From the NCBI GenBank assembly GCA_022495005.1, contig JAGYXB010000698.1, positions 310,001-374,000 on the forward strand: a stretch of DNA of 64,000 bases. The letters run 5' to 3'. Under the pieces are notes generated by a model. It did not search any database. It was not told the DNA's origin and saw nothing but the letters and a program-made list of their open reading frames with translations. The stretch comes from Rhyacophila brunnea (taxonomy: Eukaryota; Arthropoda; Insecta; Trichoptera; Rhyacophilidae). This document shows positions 24,239 to 35,040 of the stretch, one piece after another (position 1 is the stretch's first letter; each line of letters opens with the position of its first letter). The translations under genes and the position numbers were made by a program.

Positions 24239-25089
24239 CAGTGGCGCATCCAGGATTTAATATTGGGGGGGGAGGCAAGGAGGAGAATGTAAATTAGTCC
24301 CATAGGCTCTTTTTCTTCTTCACAGCCTAATTTATCGTTTATCAGCCTTTTGTCTATTGCACTCGGTGTACCTACTCTATGGTCCCCACATCCTGAAACG
24401 GGCCCTCAGGCTAGGATATTTGGCGGGCCCCCTACCTACCACTAAGATTAAAGGCAGTGTGAAACACTACATTAACGTTTTTCAAATTGTGTTTTAGTTC
24501 AAATTAAGGGTACTTATACAGTGAATTATTGGCGATTTTTAATACATCTACTTTAATAATGGAGCTGTCGAGTATCGACACATAATAATCAAAAAATATA
24601 TTGCACAATTATATAAGTAATTGAAAATGTCCATGGCCATGAAGTATAATAGCGCCGCAGGCGACTTTTTTTACTATTAAAGCTAATTTATGATGTGTGT
24701 TTATCTCACTTATCTGGTCAAACCGACACGCCGGGCCCCCCACAGCCCGGGCCCCCAGGCTAGAGCCCTGTCAGCCCTCCCCAGCCATGACCTACACCAC
24801 TCCGGAATTCGGGTGGACACCGAGAATTTTTTGTCAGTTCCATTAGGAATTGGGTTTCTAAAAAAACCTGACATTAGTGTTTCGAAATTTTGTGTTAGAA
24901 ATTAATATCTAAGAAATTTTTCTAAAAAGGGTGCTGGAAAAATGCAAATCATTTTTTTGCCGTGTTTTTATTTGTCTAAGCCCAAAGATATAGTTTATTG
25001 GCTTCAATTTCAATGTTTAAAATCATTCTGATAATTTTCATGTTTGGGGGGTGCCAGAAAACCTTGCCCCCATCCTGGGTGCGCCACTG
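24239..25089. mobile_element. hAT-like element inserted in a mariner transposase, 8-bp TSD
   Basis: The ends are CAGTGGCGCATCCAGGAT at 24239 and the inverted ATCCTGGGTGCGCCACTG ending at 25089. Flanking 8-mers CAAAAGAC (24231-24238) and CAAGAGAC (25090-25097) match at 7 of 8 positions, proving an hAT-type insertion. The interior has G/C-runs (GGGCCC-rich segments near 24395-24440 and 24725-24790) but no transposase frame I recognise. The 71-codon + frame at 24690-24905 is taken as chance. Confidence 0.85.
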
Positions 25090-25300
25090 CAAGAGACTAT
25101 GGTAGATATGCCACTGTCTCAGTTTTCGGAGGACCTTTTTTACCATATGGGGTCTGGCGTTATCGTGATGAAAAACGTCACCTCTTCTATTGTCCAGGGT
25201 TGGTCTGTTTTCTTCAATTGATTGTTTTAGCTGACCCCATAATACATGCACTATATTGTTCTGATATATTGTCGTCAGAACAGATTATATCGTCCTCAAA
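25090..25300 (-). pseudogene. mariner (D,D34D) transposase relic, catalytic-core segment
   Basis: The minus strand encodes VLWGQLKQSIEENRPTLDNR, then RGDVFHHDNARPH and MVKKVLRKLRQW. These are the hallmark mariner blocks: the QL-x-R-L-K-Q-x-I helix and the H-x-D-N-A-R-P-H motif with the second catalytic Asp. The frame breaks just upstream (about 25262) and again near the hAT insertion point. The third Asp block lies beyond the hAT element at 24200-24231. N-terminal helix-turn-helix and first Asp were not found, so this is a 5'-incomplete relic. Confidence 0.85.
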
Positions 25301-26337
25301 ATCACAATATTAATTAATGGGAAACAATTATTTAGTACAGAAGATAATTATTGTCCGAATGAAGTTTAATTTATTTTTCAGCCCAAAACCGAAAGAATTT
25401 GACACCCAAGAATTGAAAATTTAAAGGCAGACGAGAAATAATTTTAAACTCCAATGGAAAATGGAACGTATATAAAATTGGATTAAATTTGAAGACAAAT
25501 AATAAGAATTATTTTAAACAATCTTAAATCCTTGTTCACTTTGTAATAACTTGCCTCTACTTATTTAGCTATTCGGTAGTAGATACAATAAAAAAAAAAT
25601 ATTGCACAAAAGATAACGTGGAATTTAATAATTGGCCGGTTATTTAATTTCAAGATTTGAGAAACTTCGTAGTTAACCCATTCCACTAATTGGTAATATT
25701 CTAGGGCGCCACGAAAAGATTTTAATATACCAAGGGAACGAAAAAGTTTGATAACCACTGTGTTAAAATATAAAATTAGATAATACTTCACTCAATGAAA
25801 TTTTGTTAAGCAAAAATCAGCGTAAATTAAGTAAATGATACAAATTAAATTAAATGAGCAGTTGTTCTTTAGTAGAAGTACCTACCTACATAGTTAGTTA
25901 ATACAGTGGCTAGATTGCATTATTTATACACGTAGTGGGGACGTTTGAAATTTTAATATTATGTACTCAAACGATTAAATAATCAAGAGAAGTTTGAAAT
26001 TTGATCAACCTTAGTTTTCTAGATAAAATTTTAAGCTACATGGTTGCAATTAGGCCTTTTAGATAATCCGTTATATTGAATTATTACATTGAAGAAGCGA
26101 ATTTAGTTAATGTTTATAAATAATATGATGAAGCTTATATCCAGAAGTACCCAATGAAAATGATCTTTTATAGTGTTAACTGTCAATTCATGGTGGAACT
26201 GCATTGTATTGTTTGATTAATTATTTTTTTAATTAAATAAAACACAATTTTATAGTACTTATTCTACTTTATTAATTAAATTTTGTACTGGTTTCGTACT
26301 CTTCGAGGTACCGTTCGTGTACTGTTTTAAAAAAACG
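25301..26337. other. No gene; one MITE end at 25690-25760
   Basis: The minus frame at 25561-25791 is the inverse of the MITE end and not a gene. Other sequence is AT-rich. Confidence 0.35.
25690..25760. repeat. MITE end of the CAGTGGTTATCAAAC type
   Basis: The segment ends AAAAAGTTTGATAACCACTG (right tip 25760) and has GGCGCC about 55 bp inside. Read inverted it is CAGTGGTTATCAAACTTTTT, a common hAT-MITE terminus. Similar cores with GGCGCTG/GCGCC and AAAAGTTT are at 42905-42985 and 50005-50055. Confidence 0.5.
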
Positions 26338-27051
26338 ATTTTTTTTCGGTTAGGCACATGTTCAAACACGCGCGTTAACATGATCTTACTCCATATTTTA
26401 TGTATCGTTTGTCAATTTATGGCTACGGCCGTATGTTGTAGCTTAACCACTGGGAAATGTCAATAGAAATGGCGTATTTCAAAAAAATACTAGGTACCTT
26501 ATTCTTATGTCAATAATTATTATAAAACAATTATTATCCGTAGGATGTTTGTTTATCACATGTAAATGGTCAAAAACATAGCTTATAATCAATATGTTTA
26601 GAATTATCTTCAAATGTGTTAATTGTGGCCATTTTTTGAATAATAAAATGCCTAATTCTTGTCAAATTTGGGATCACAGAGATTATAAAATATATTTTTT
26701 TATCGTAAATATTTCACTATAATAAAATGTTAACATAAATAAATTTTACTAATGGTTTTATAAATGCGTTTAAAAATTAATAAATCCAAAAAACAAAACC
26801 TAACACTACTGGACGTAGATGTACTGAAATATGACTATAATCTAAAACATTACATCGAGAAGTTTAAAAGAATACTATTTTATGTAAGTAATAAAAATAT
26901 TTCATGCAGTAATCAAATGTTTAAAATAAATATAAGGGATAATAAGGCTTTAAAAGTATATAAATATATTATCTACAATGTTTAAGGAATGTTCAGGCTA
27001 ATGCTTTGAAAATACCATAAAATCTCCATTTTGACCTACGTTGGGCATGTG
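26338..27051. mobile_element. 0.7-kb TIR element, copy B (inverted relative to copy A)
   Basis: The sequence matches the reverse complement of 17283-17998 over most of its length. It ends at the right with GACCTACGTTGGGCATGTG (27051); the left tip is replaced or eroded (TTCGGTTAGGCACATGTTC). A 73-codon + frame at 26764-26985 lies inside, but copy A carries stops and indels in the same stretch, so I do not call it a gene. Indels between the copies show age. Confidence 0.7.
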
Positions 27052-29189
27052 GGCCGAGGCAATCCTTCTTATAAGACTGTCAGAAACCAGACCCGGCCGA
27101 ATCCCCAAAGGAGATAAATTTAGAGGATGTAACATGTTTTCCTTGTATGTGTTTATATTTTCATTCATATTTTTATTTTCTTTTTTTTTCTTTTTTACAA
27201 TAATACTATATTAATGTTGCTAAGCCATAAAGAAAGAATAATATACATGTTAGGTCAAATACATTAATTATGGGGCTAAACTAGTTTTATACTTTTTGTT
27301 GATAGGACGTTTGAAAGTTATTTAATATTATTTTATTTTACTCTTCAGTAAAATTGAAAATTATCCATTAAGCCTTAGCAACCTCGGTATCATATGAGTA
27401 TAGATACACAGTAACAAAAGATAGGGTATTTTTTTTATTTATTGCACTGCATGTCAAAGTGATTTAGTCGAATATAGATAATACACGCCACCGCCATAAA
27501 AATACATTGTTTTAAAAAATCTTTTCATTAGCGTCTATAAATTCACGGTCACGTTATGAATATTCAATTTTATTGACGCTTTCTGAACATTTAAAAATGC
27601 AAATACTCAGAATGGATTTCATTTAACACAATAAAAAAGAAATTTGAATATTACATAATGATAAAATCTGGATTTTTCTATTATTGTCAAACACGCGAAA
27701 ATTCTTTACCTCTTTATATTATATACCTAATTCAAAAAGATTAAGGAAAAGAATATTTCATTTAAAATTTATATTGTAGTAGAAACGTCCAAACACATTC
27801 ATAAAATGTTTGAATGGAGAATCCTTCCCACGTACATACCTAAAGTTGTGGAATGTTAAAAGGGATAATAATTTTATTCTCGGCTTATTTTAAATACTTG
27901 TTCCCACTTTTATCCCTTTCTCTGAAAATTTTTTTCATTTAAATATCTATATAAAAACATGAATTCCATATATGGTGGACGTAAGTAGGTACGAGGGATT
28001 ACTCTCCCGGATTTTTTTCTTTCCCAAAATTACGAAATCAGTATTTTTTAAATCCCGAGATAAGAACAAATAAGTGTAAATTTAATGCATACTATTAATT
28101 GACTCGGCATAGTAAGAATATAATATTATAGTAAAAAAAAAACACATACTTACTTAAATTTCAAATTAATTAGCCACCCATGGCATCATCATGATCATAT
28201 CGTCACTGTTCCGGCAGAAGACACTAATTCGAAAAAATGATATTTGAGTTAGTTATACCAAAATGTTCCTTATTACAAACTTTACCGTCTAGAAACCTTC
28301 TTAATAAATAAACAGTCTTTATTTTAAAGACATCCTTTTTACGATTACTTAATAAACTCACATTATAGACCATTTAAAATATTTTATCAACTTCAAAGTC
28401 AAATTACTCAAAACTAGTATTCTCCAGTTAGTATGTTCTGCCAGAACAGAGACGATATTATTGTAATATATTTTTTTATTTTGTACAATTCAATTCAATT
28501 AAAATTAAAATTTAAGACGTTCATACCACGTCATTTAAAAACAAAGTAATAGTATTAAAACAGTGTAAAGAAGAAATAAATATAATATGCAGTATCACAA
28601 AAACAGTATAAAAGGTAAATAGATACAAGGATTTAAAAATTTTTAAAGCATAGAAGCACATCGAATGATCTAAGTGGACCCCATTTTAAAAATTTATAAA
28701 ACCTACCAACCTAGTATATACTCATTCTCACGTAGGTGGAATATATCAAAATCCGAAGCGATTTGGTTAAACAGAGTTATTGCCCTCCCAATTGGCATCA
28801 CCAATGATAGGTTAGCTCTGCATCCATCCGAGAACAAATAACTGCTGTTCCTAATTTATGAGATAGTTACTATCTCACATATACACAAGTCAATACTTCT
28901 AAGAATGGGAGAGTTCTCATTTACACCACGTATAAGTAAAAAAAAATACGTAGCCAGATATTAATATAATCTGGCTAGCATTTAAACTACAGTATGTAAG
29001 CATACCGAAGAGAAATCCTGTTGTATAAAGCCACGGTTGTTGTCATGAACATATTTTAATTATGTAATAGATATACACAAAAAATCAGAGACCCTAAAAA
29101 ATCAGTTTTGAAAAACTTTGAAAAAAATACAAACAGCATTTTTACAAAAATATGTTGTTACACTTCAAACAAACCCTTTGAGACTTTTG
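27052..29189. other. No recognisable gene
   Basis: 27052-27125 is GC-richer (GACCCGGCCGAATCCCC) and may be a retroelement fragment. 28859-28877 is a perfect 9-bp-arm palindrome (TGAGATAGT-T-ACTATCTCA). Otherwise AT-rich. Confidence 0.35.
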
Positions 29190-29420
29190 TCATTTTATCC
29201 AGTCTAATCCGTCCCCAAGGCCTTTAAAAAGTTGCAAAATTTTACATCCAAAGTTGAAATAGATAGGAGTCGAGCTTTGAAAAGCGCTTTTCAGGCATTG
29301 TTGGTTTTCTTGTATATTATTATAATAGTTTACTGTCTGCAAAGAGTAATTTAATGTAGAGTGATGCCTTCCTGAATTTAGACCTAACCCAGTCACGACA
29401 ATGCTTACTAACAATATCAT
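29190..29420 (-). other. Open frame of unknown status
   Basis: A 76-codon minus-strand frame starts with a hydrophobic MILLVSIVVTGLGLN segment and continues with a mixed, Gln/Asn-rich composition. It is less AT-biased than neighbouring frames, but I recognise no family, and no splice signals or conserved context support it. Chance or an old element remnant are both possible. Confidence 0.12.
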
Positions 29421-29616
29421 TAATATTATTATTTAACTTTACGTTATAGTATAATAATTTGTATGTTACATATTAGATTACAAAATTAGACGTTAAATAT
29501 TTTTTTGTTAGTTAGTTATTATTCATATCTTTAAAACAAATTTGGTGATGATTTTCCTCGTAAAAATATAATATGGTAACCTGAAACCACTCTAACAATG
29601 TCCACCTTATTATAAC

Positions 29617-30153
29617 ATGTTTTTTTTTAAGTTATACTTCTTTAGGCGCGTTTGGAAAATCAAATCAGATTGTATTTTTGGCGTGTGACATGTAACACAT
29701 AATTTATTTTTTCACACGAAAAAAAATCAAACCACGATTGTTCGGTTATCAGCCGAACGCACTACACGTCACTGCAATTGTGACGATTATACAGTATAAC
29801 ATTATAATAATAGTTTATAATTCTTCCGTTGCCTAGGCAGCGAATTTATTATTGTCGGCCATTTGCAATTCCTTAGGTAAACAAACTATTAAACGTCATA
29901 GTGGCAGTTGTTACTTTAAAAATAAAAACAACGATAAATAATTATATAATTTAGTAATATAAGTTAAAGTGTGTAGAAATAAACTAACGGCGTTCCAATA
30001 AGCGGTCCTTTTTCCTGAGTGTGTAATAATTTAACAAGATAATTAACAGCTAGTCGAAGAATCTAGGTTATCACAAGTTTTGTTTTTGTTTTGTTACGCC
30101 AAAGAAGTATAACTTCTAACACGCGTACATAAGTACACACACCGATTTTTTTT
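29617..30153. mobile_element. 0.5-kb TIR element, copy 1
   Basis: Inverted ends AAGTTATACTTCTTTAGGCG (29630) and CGCCAAAGAAGTATAACTTC (to 30117) bound the main body. Similarity to the second copy at 50061-50567 continues past the right TIR through CGCGTACATAAGTACACA, so the true right end may be near 30153. It has no frame of note, so it is non-autonomous. The superfamily was not identified. Confidence 0.72.
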
Positions 30154-30554
30154 TAATAAAAAAAATATCTGGCCGATAGAAACGTTATAACTATTTGATA
30201 TGTGAAAAATAATAATAACTTAATGTTATATCTGATATACTATTTGCAAATAATTACGAATACATGGGACAATTATTTTTACGTTTTAAAATTGAAAAAA
30301 ATATAAAAGTAAAAATTAGGGTAATACTGTTTAAAAAAATGTACGCTTTTTTACTAATATCAATTAATAGTCCTACAAACCACGTCATATTGTATTGGTT
30401 TTGAAAAAAAAACAACTTACAAACAATAATATAATATACAAAAATTACATATAGCATGTCTGTTTTTTGGATAAGACATAGTAGAATATTAATATAAATT
30501 AATTTCAGTAGTGATAAAATTGGAATATAAATCCTAATGATGTTTTTAAGAAAA

Positions 30555-30640
30555 ACATTGTTTGAAAATGTGGATTTGATCCAGCGTAAAACCCCAGTAT
30601 GTTTAGCAAATCTAGTGCAATCATCTCTCATAAAAAATGC
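30555..30640 (-). repeat. tRNA-derived SINE head
   Basis: The minus strand shows an A-box-like TGCACTAGATTTGC and a B-box-like GGATCAAATCCAC with tRNA-like spacing. It explains the start of the 125-codon minus frame at 30254-30631, which is otherwise AT-rich low-complexity sequence and not called as a gene. Confidence 0.42.
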
Positions 30641-30837
30641 TTTCAGATAATTTCTACTCTGTGTAGCTTTATATGCAGCACATATAACTAAAAATTTTAA
30701 TTCAATTTTAAAAATACAGAACAGATTTTTAATAACTACGTATATATATTTGCAACCCTTTGTACGAAATGTCTATATATTTTTAGACACCCTCAAATAC
30801 ACTACTGTGTGATATTATAGATTTAAAATGTAAAAGT

Positions 30838-30886
30838 TTTTTCAACACACATGTTTGGAAATATATTTTTGAACATGTGTTGAAAC
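30838..30886. repeat. Hairpin-forming inverted repeat
   Basis: TTCAACACACATGTTT is followed after about 14 bases by GAACATGTGTTGAAA; the arms pair except for a 2-base bulge. Confidence 0.6.
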
Positions 30887-31607
30887 GTGATTCTTGTCTT
30901 TTATTTATCAACATTTTCCTTTTTTTGTCAACGTCACTTAAGATAAACAGAAAATCCGTTCTTTTGTACGGCCACTTTTCTCAAATTGGCCAATTTTTCG
31001 TATTGTTATTCAATAAATACAAGCGGACAGACTGAAAAGACTCGTACAATAAAAATATTGAAGCAGGTAACAATAAAATTGTAAAACGAATATTTTCTCC
31101 GATCAAAAATTACAATCAAACTATTTTTTTAGAAGTACGTTCACATGTTTGTCCGCTTAAACATCTAATAATTTTCAGTTGAAGTCCAACATTTTATATT
31201 ACGTCATAATATATTATATTTAATTGATTTGTATTGTCAGAAAAGCTTTCAACACAATATATAAGCCTGTACCGGATTTTTATTGTTATAGTGGGATATG
31301 GCTAGATATAGTGGGAATCTACAAACAGCGTACAAATTTTGTAAAGTTTGTACGAGTATTCTCAATTGAACGTTAGTTCATTTTTAATTCAGCCTGTATC
31401 CACTAACTAGTGTATTTACTATTATCGTCATAATATTTTATAATAAATTATTAATAATTTTTCAAATGTAATATCACATAAAGGCAGCAATTCCAATATG
31501 TATGATGTAAGAAGACTGTATGGACGAATTGAATTCTAATTGCGATCACATGGGTTAAGTGATATGGAAAATTTTGAACTATTCCTTTGTAGAAGAGTGT
31601 CTCCTGC
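30887..31607. other. No recognisable feature
   Basis: AT-rich DNA with no supported frame. Confidence 0.4.
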
Positions 31608-31910
31608 GCATCTATGCTATACGCATGGCTGCTATCGATGGCTATCGGTGGCTACAGAAGGTAGTTTATCATATTTATGTATTGAAGTAGGTATTATAAT
31701 AATTACAATAAGTTAGCCGTCTAAACTGTCAAAACTGTCTATCTCGCTCTAAAAGTTAACAAAGCCAAAAGAGGTGCTGTTAAAACATAACATTTTTTGA
31801 CAGTTCAGACGGTTAACTTATTGTTACAATAATTAACCACTTCAATACATAAATATTATAAACTACCCTCGATAGCCACCGATAGCAGCCTTGTGTATAG
31901 AATAGATGCA
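31608..31910. mobile_element. 303-bp foldback (long TIR) element
   Basis: The left arm (31608-31727) and right arm (31785-31910) are reverse complements over about 115 bp with scattered mismatches. They share, in order, GCATCTAT, GGCTGCTATCG, GGCTATCG, GTAGTTTAT, ATTTATGTATTGAAGT and AATAAGTTA. Only about 55 bp separate the arms. No coding sequence fits. The flanks show no clear TSD. Confidence 0.82.
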
Positions 31911-32738
31911 CTGGACATGTTATCCAGAACAGGCAACATGTATTTAATGACTAAGTTATGTACGATGCTATTCCGCTGACATTTCACTTAAGCAAGTGTT
32001 GTCCGCCTGAACGTACTTAGTGTGCTAATCACATTTTCTGGAAGAATCCCCAAATTATGTAGGCACATTGAAAGTAATGAGATACTCAAGTCTATCCGAC
32101 GTTTAGTTAGACCGATAGACTATTGCGATCTGGTTTCCACTAGTATTAAATATTTAATTTTTATTCAATTTTAAAGACAAGGACTCATCTCGCCTTGTAA
32201 AGTTTTGTTCTGCCGCAACCCTAGTACCGCTTTTATATTATATGTATGCCCAAAAGACCATGGAAACGTGGTACATTACAGTGCCATTACTTAAGAATAA
32301 CTTAAGTAATATTATTGTATAGACAGTTGGAGTTATGAACGCTAGATTTCAAAGTGATTCAAACGGCAATTAATCACATATTTTAAGTTACCTGTGTAGT
32401 ATAAAGTTGCATTATAAAATAAATTTTCCATCAATATAAACTCAGAGGAAAAGCTGATACTAAATAGTATAATAGCCTTTAAACACGCAAAGGAAATATC
32501 CAGAGGTTTATGTAATCCAATTTCAACCACAAGATAAGCAATATAATAGGCAGTGATTAAATCGTGGGCTCGGTTCGAAAGATTATTTTTAGTTTTTAAT
32601 AGAGTAATCAAGCCAGCTCAAAATATCCTTAAACTCATGACATAACTATACTCTGACTTTAAAAAGAAATTACTGTAGCTATCGTCACCACGATCAGCCC
32701 GAGTTGATCCGCTGCTGGGATGAAGGCTAGTTTTAGCT
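31911..32738. other. No recognisable gene
   Basis: The 89-codon minus frame at 32342-32611 matches no family I recognise. A GC-moderate piece at 32070-32270 shows no supported frame. Confidence 0.3.
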
Positions 32739-32860
32739 CAGTGGCTTTCAAACATTTTCGTCCTGACCTTCGTTTAACAAAAAAAAATCACGTCACCCAA
32801 AAAAATCCAGTTAGTAAAATGGGTATTCCACACGCAAGTTACCAAATTTTGGAATCATAC
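32739..32860. repeat. hAT-MITE end of the CAGTGG-TTTCAAAC type
   Basis: CAGTGGCTTTCAAACATTTT followed by CGTCCTGACC and CGTCACCC matches the usual start of CAGTGGTTYTCAAAC-type hAT MITEs. The other end was not located. Confidence 0.4.
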
Positions 32861-33470
32861 TAAACACAGCTATCCAGTAACCTACATAGACAAAGTGGCA
32901 TGTGTTATTTTTAGTCTCAAATGTTAATATAAAGCCATTTACTACATTATATATTTATACATATTTTACACATATAGATTTTGGCACCGCAGGCGACATA
33001 TTTATTGATTCTACGGAATTTACTCTCACAAGTTGTATTATTTTCATTTCTTCCTTAATTGTCCACCCCCAAGCAACGCATGACCTCCTAACAACACGGA
33101 ATGTTACTGCAGCAACCTGTATTTTCCTCAGATCTTGAATCCATGCGAACTTCTCCACAATAAATTATCTTACTGTTTTTTTTAACCCTTTATAGGGAAA
33201 AGAATTTTTTTCTTCATTTCAAACCGATCTCTATCATTTTGCATCAGATATTTAATATCTTAATAAGACAATTTCAATATAAAAATAAAAAATATTTATC
33301 AGAAATTTGGAAAAACTATAATTTATGATGGTTTTTTTATCAACCAGCGCCCATTTAGGTGTTTTTTTTTTTTTTTTTTGATTTTTCGATATATTTTTTT
33401 CAAATAAAACAAATAAATAATGGTTGTACATATTATTTATTTAATCATAAGAAAAGTTACAATTCATTTT

Positions 33471-33623
33471 TTATTTTTTACATCCATTTACGTAATACTT
33501 TTCAAAACGTAGTATGCAAAGCGGTACGTTACATTGCTTACAAAAATAAGATATGCGTTTTGGCTCTCCAGCCATACTACAATAAACACATCGATAGCTC
33601 TTTTTCTTAGATTTACTCATGAA
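33471..33623 (-). CDS. piggyBac transposase C-terminal cysteine-rich domain, intact terminal exon
   Basis: From the ATG at 33618-33620 the frame gives 49 residues to TAA at 33471. It begins MSKSKKKSYRCVYC and continues with C-x2-C pairs at residues 11/14 and 27/30 and a Cys at 35 (CKQCNVPLC). This is the RING/PHD-like zinc-binding tail of piggyBac transposases, which binds TIR DNA and is used for nuclear localisation in the family. The usual late His is replaced by Tyr (KYYV). Immediately upstream is TTTATTTTTGTTTCAG, a strong 3' splice acceptor ending at 33624, so this reads as a terminal exon. No upstream transposase exon survives within the TIRs. A donor-like AG|GTATGT (about 34168, minus) would join a leader without a long frame. 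Confidence 0.78.
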   Translation of the reverse strand, partial: FMSKSKKKSYRCVYCSMAGEPKRISYFCKQCNVPLCILRFEKYYVNGCKK

Positions 33624-33695
33624 CTGAAACAAAAATAAAACATATTATCGTAACAGTACCTACCGACCTACAACATTACCATATTACGAAATGAC

Positions 33696-33765
33696 CGAGA
33701 AAAGTGGAGTATGATGGGGGAGGCCTTCATCCAGCAGTGGATAGACCCCAGCTGATGATGATGTT
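33696..33765 (+). pseudogene. LINE 3' end: last codons plus GATGAT tail
   Basis: The + frame REKWSMMGEAFIQQWIDPS followed by TGA and (GATGAT) matches the well-known 3' end of RTE-like LINEs of insects (W-x-x-MGEAF-x-QQW-D, then a TGA/GATGAT microsatellite). It is a 5'-truncated insertion inside the piggyBac derivative. Confidence 0.6.
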
Positions 33766-34496
33766 ACTTTTACAGTCAAATTTAATATAATACAAACCCA
33801 TGAAAGTTGCGATATTGATAGTAATTTAGTACTTTAGCATTCAATTGATGTCACAACTAACAAAAAAATACAATTTCTTCGCGAATATTTTGAAAACTTT
33901 TCCGATCCCAAATATTTTGAGTAAAACTAAAATATATTTATGATAGTATACTATATTCACAATAAAACATAACTATACACTGCTGCCTACGCCGCTTTTT
34001 TTATTTTTAAAATAATTCTAGAAGTCAGCCGTGCGAATTGCAAATTTGAGGATATGTACTTCCCGCTTGGCAATAGAATGATGAAACAAGTACTCTATCA
34101 CAATATATTTGTTAAAAATATAATGTAAATCGATAAATAAATGCATATTAAATACTTATGTACATACCTTTTTTCACAACACATAATATAAATGGGAACA
34201 AAATGATTTGCAAAGTCAAGCGTCACTCGCGAATTCGTCGAGTCGCGACCGCAAACGCGCAGTGGCTGATACATCGACCAATCGTCGAAATAATGTTTTG
34301 CGAGCGATTGACGTACACTTCATATTAGATGGTTTATTTCATAGCCAGAGAACGTTCTCGACAACGTCTTGACGCACTAAGGTTGATATTTCCATATTTA
34401 GTGTATGACTTATAGCACATAAATGAGGTGGTCGATAAATAAACCGTTTTCGGCCTTTGCCCTATAAAGGGTTTTAAACCAGTTACTAAGGTTGTC

Positions 34497-35040
34497 TTGG
34501 TTAAGGCATTAAGTCCACTAAAGCGGGTTTGCGGGGCGCTCGCGCATATTCTATGTGAATCATCGAAAATACAATGTAATCAAATACGCCAGCGCACACT
34601 GGATTTGACGACGCATTGTGCCCGCCCGCCCCATGAGTCACCGTTGTGTGGCTTCTCAGCGGTACGAATTAACGAAAATACAACGTAGTCCATTCATTGA
34701 ACACGGCAAACAAAATCACGCTTCTGGAAGCGTCGTCGATAGACGGGCGAGAAGGCATTATTTAATAACGGTGAACTCTTTGTTTAGTTATTGCGTGTCC
34801 GATATTTCGCTGGTAGAATGATGTCATCGTGAATATTAATTACAAGCCCCGAGAAATTTAATAATATTTTTATTGCTTTGTTATGAGAGACGCTGATAAT
34901 AATAATTAGTTTGTGCTCCTTGAGCCCCTTATTACATAGGTGAAGGGTAATGCGCGGGTGGGAGGGGGCCTACTTCGTAGAGAGCGCACCGAGCGCCGCT
35001 TTGGTGGGCTTTATGACTAAAAGTTATCACCTGCCATGCA
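34497..35040. promoter_or_regulatory. CpG- and GC-rich block, candidate regulatory region
   Basis: Starting just outside the piggyBac right end, this 540-bp block is much richer in CpG and GC than the window average. It holds CGGGCG, GCCCGCCCGCCCC, a TGATGTCATC (CRE/ATF-like) site at about 34821, TAATTA homeobox-type sites, and a G-rich GGGTGGGAGGGGG run at about 34957. Short overlapping frames (34497-34688 and 34618-34821) show no recognisable protein. No repeat copy elsewhere in the window was seen. A promoter or enhancer is an inference. Confidence 0.3.

Larger units (their letters stand above)
33182..34476 (-). mobile_element. piggyBac-derived element bounded by TTAA, internally deleted
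   Basis: The left end is TTAA-CCCTTTATAGGGAAAAG (TTAA at 33182-33185) and the right end, read inverted, is TTAA-AA-CCCTTTATAGGGCAAAG (TTAA at 34473-34476). TTAA target sites and CCCT-type TIRs are diagnostic of piggyBac. Inside, the minus strand keeps only the C-terminal cysteine-rich domain (33471-33620). The DDD catalytic core is absent, so the element is non-autonomous. A short LINE 3' tail is nested at 33696-33765. The stretch 34200-34340, on the transposase 5' side, is CpG-rich and may hold the promoter and leader. Confidence 0.85.

Noticed and set aside
26764..26985. 73-codon frame inside TIR element copy B
   Set aside because: The same stretch in copy A has stops and indels that are not multiples of three, so the frame is not conserved.
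30254..30631. 125-codon minus-strand frame
   Set aside because: Apart from its first part, which is a tRNA-like SINE head read through, it is I/F/L/Y/K-rich sequence expected by chance in AT-rich DNA.
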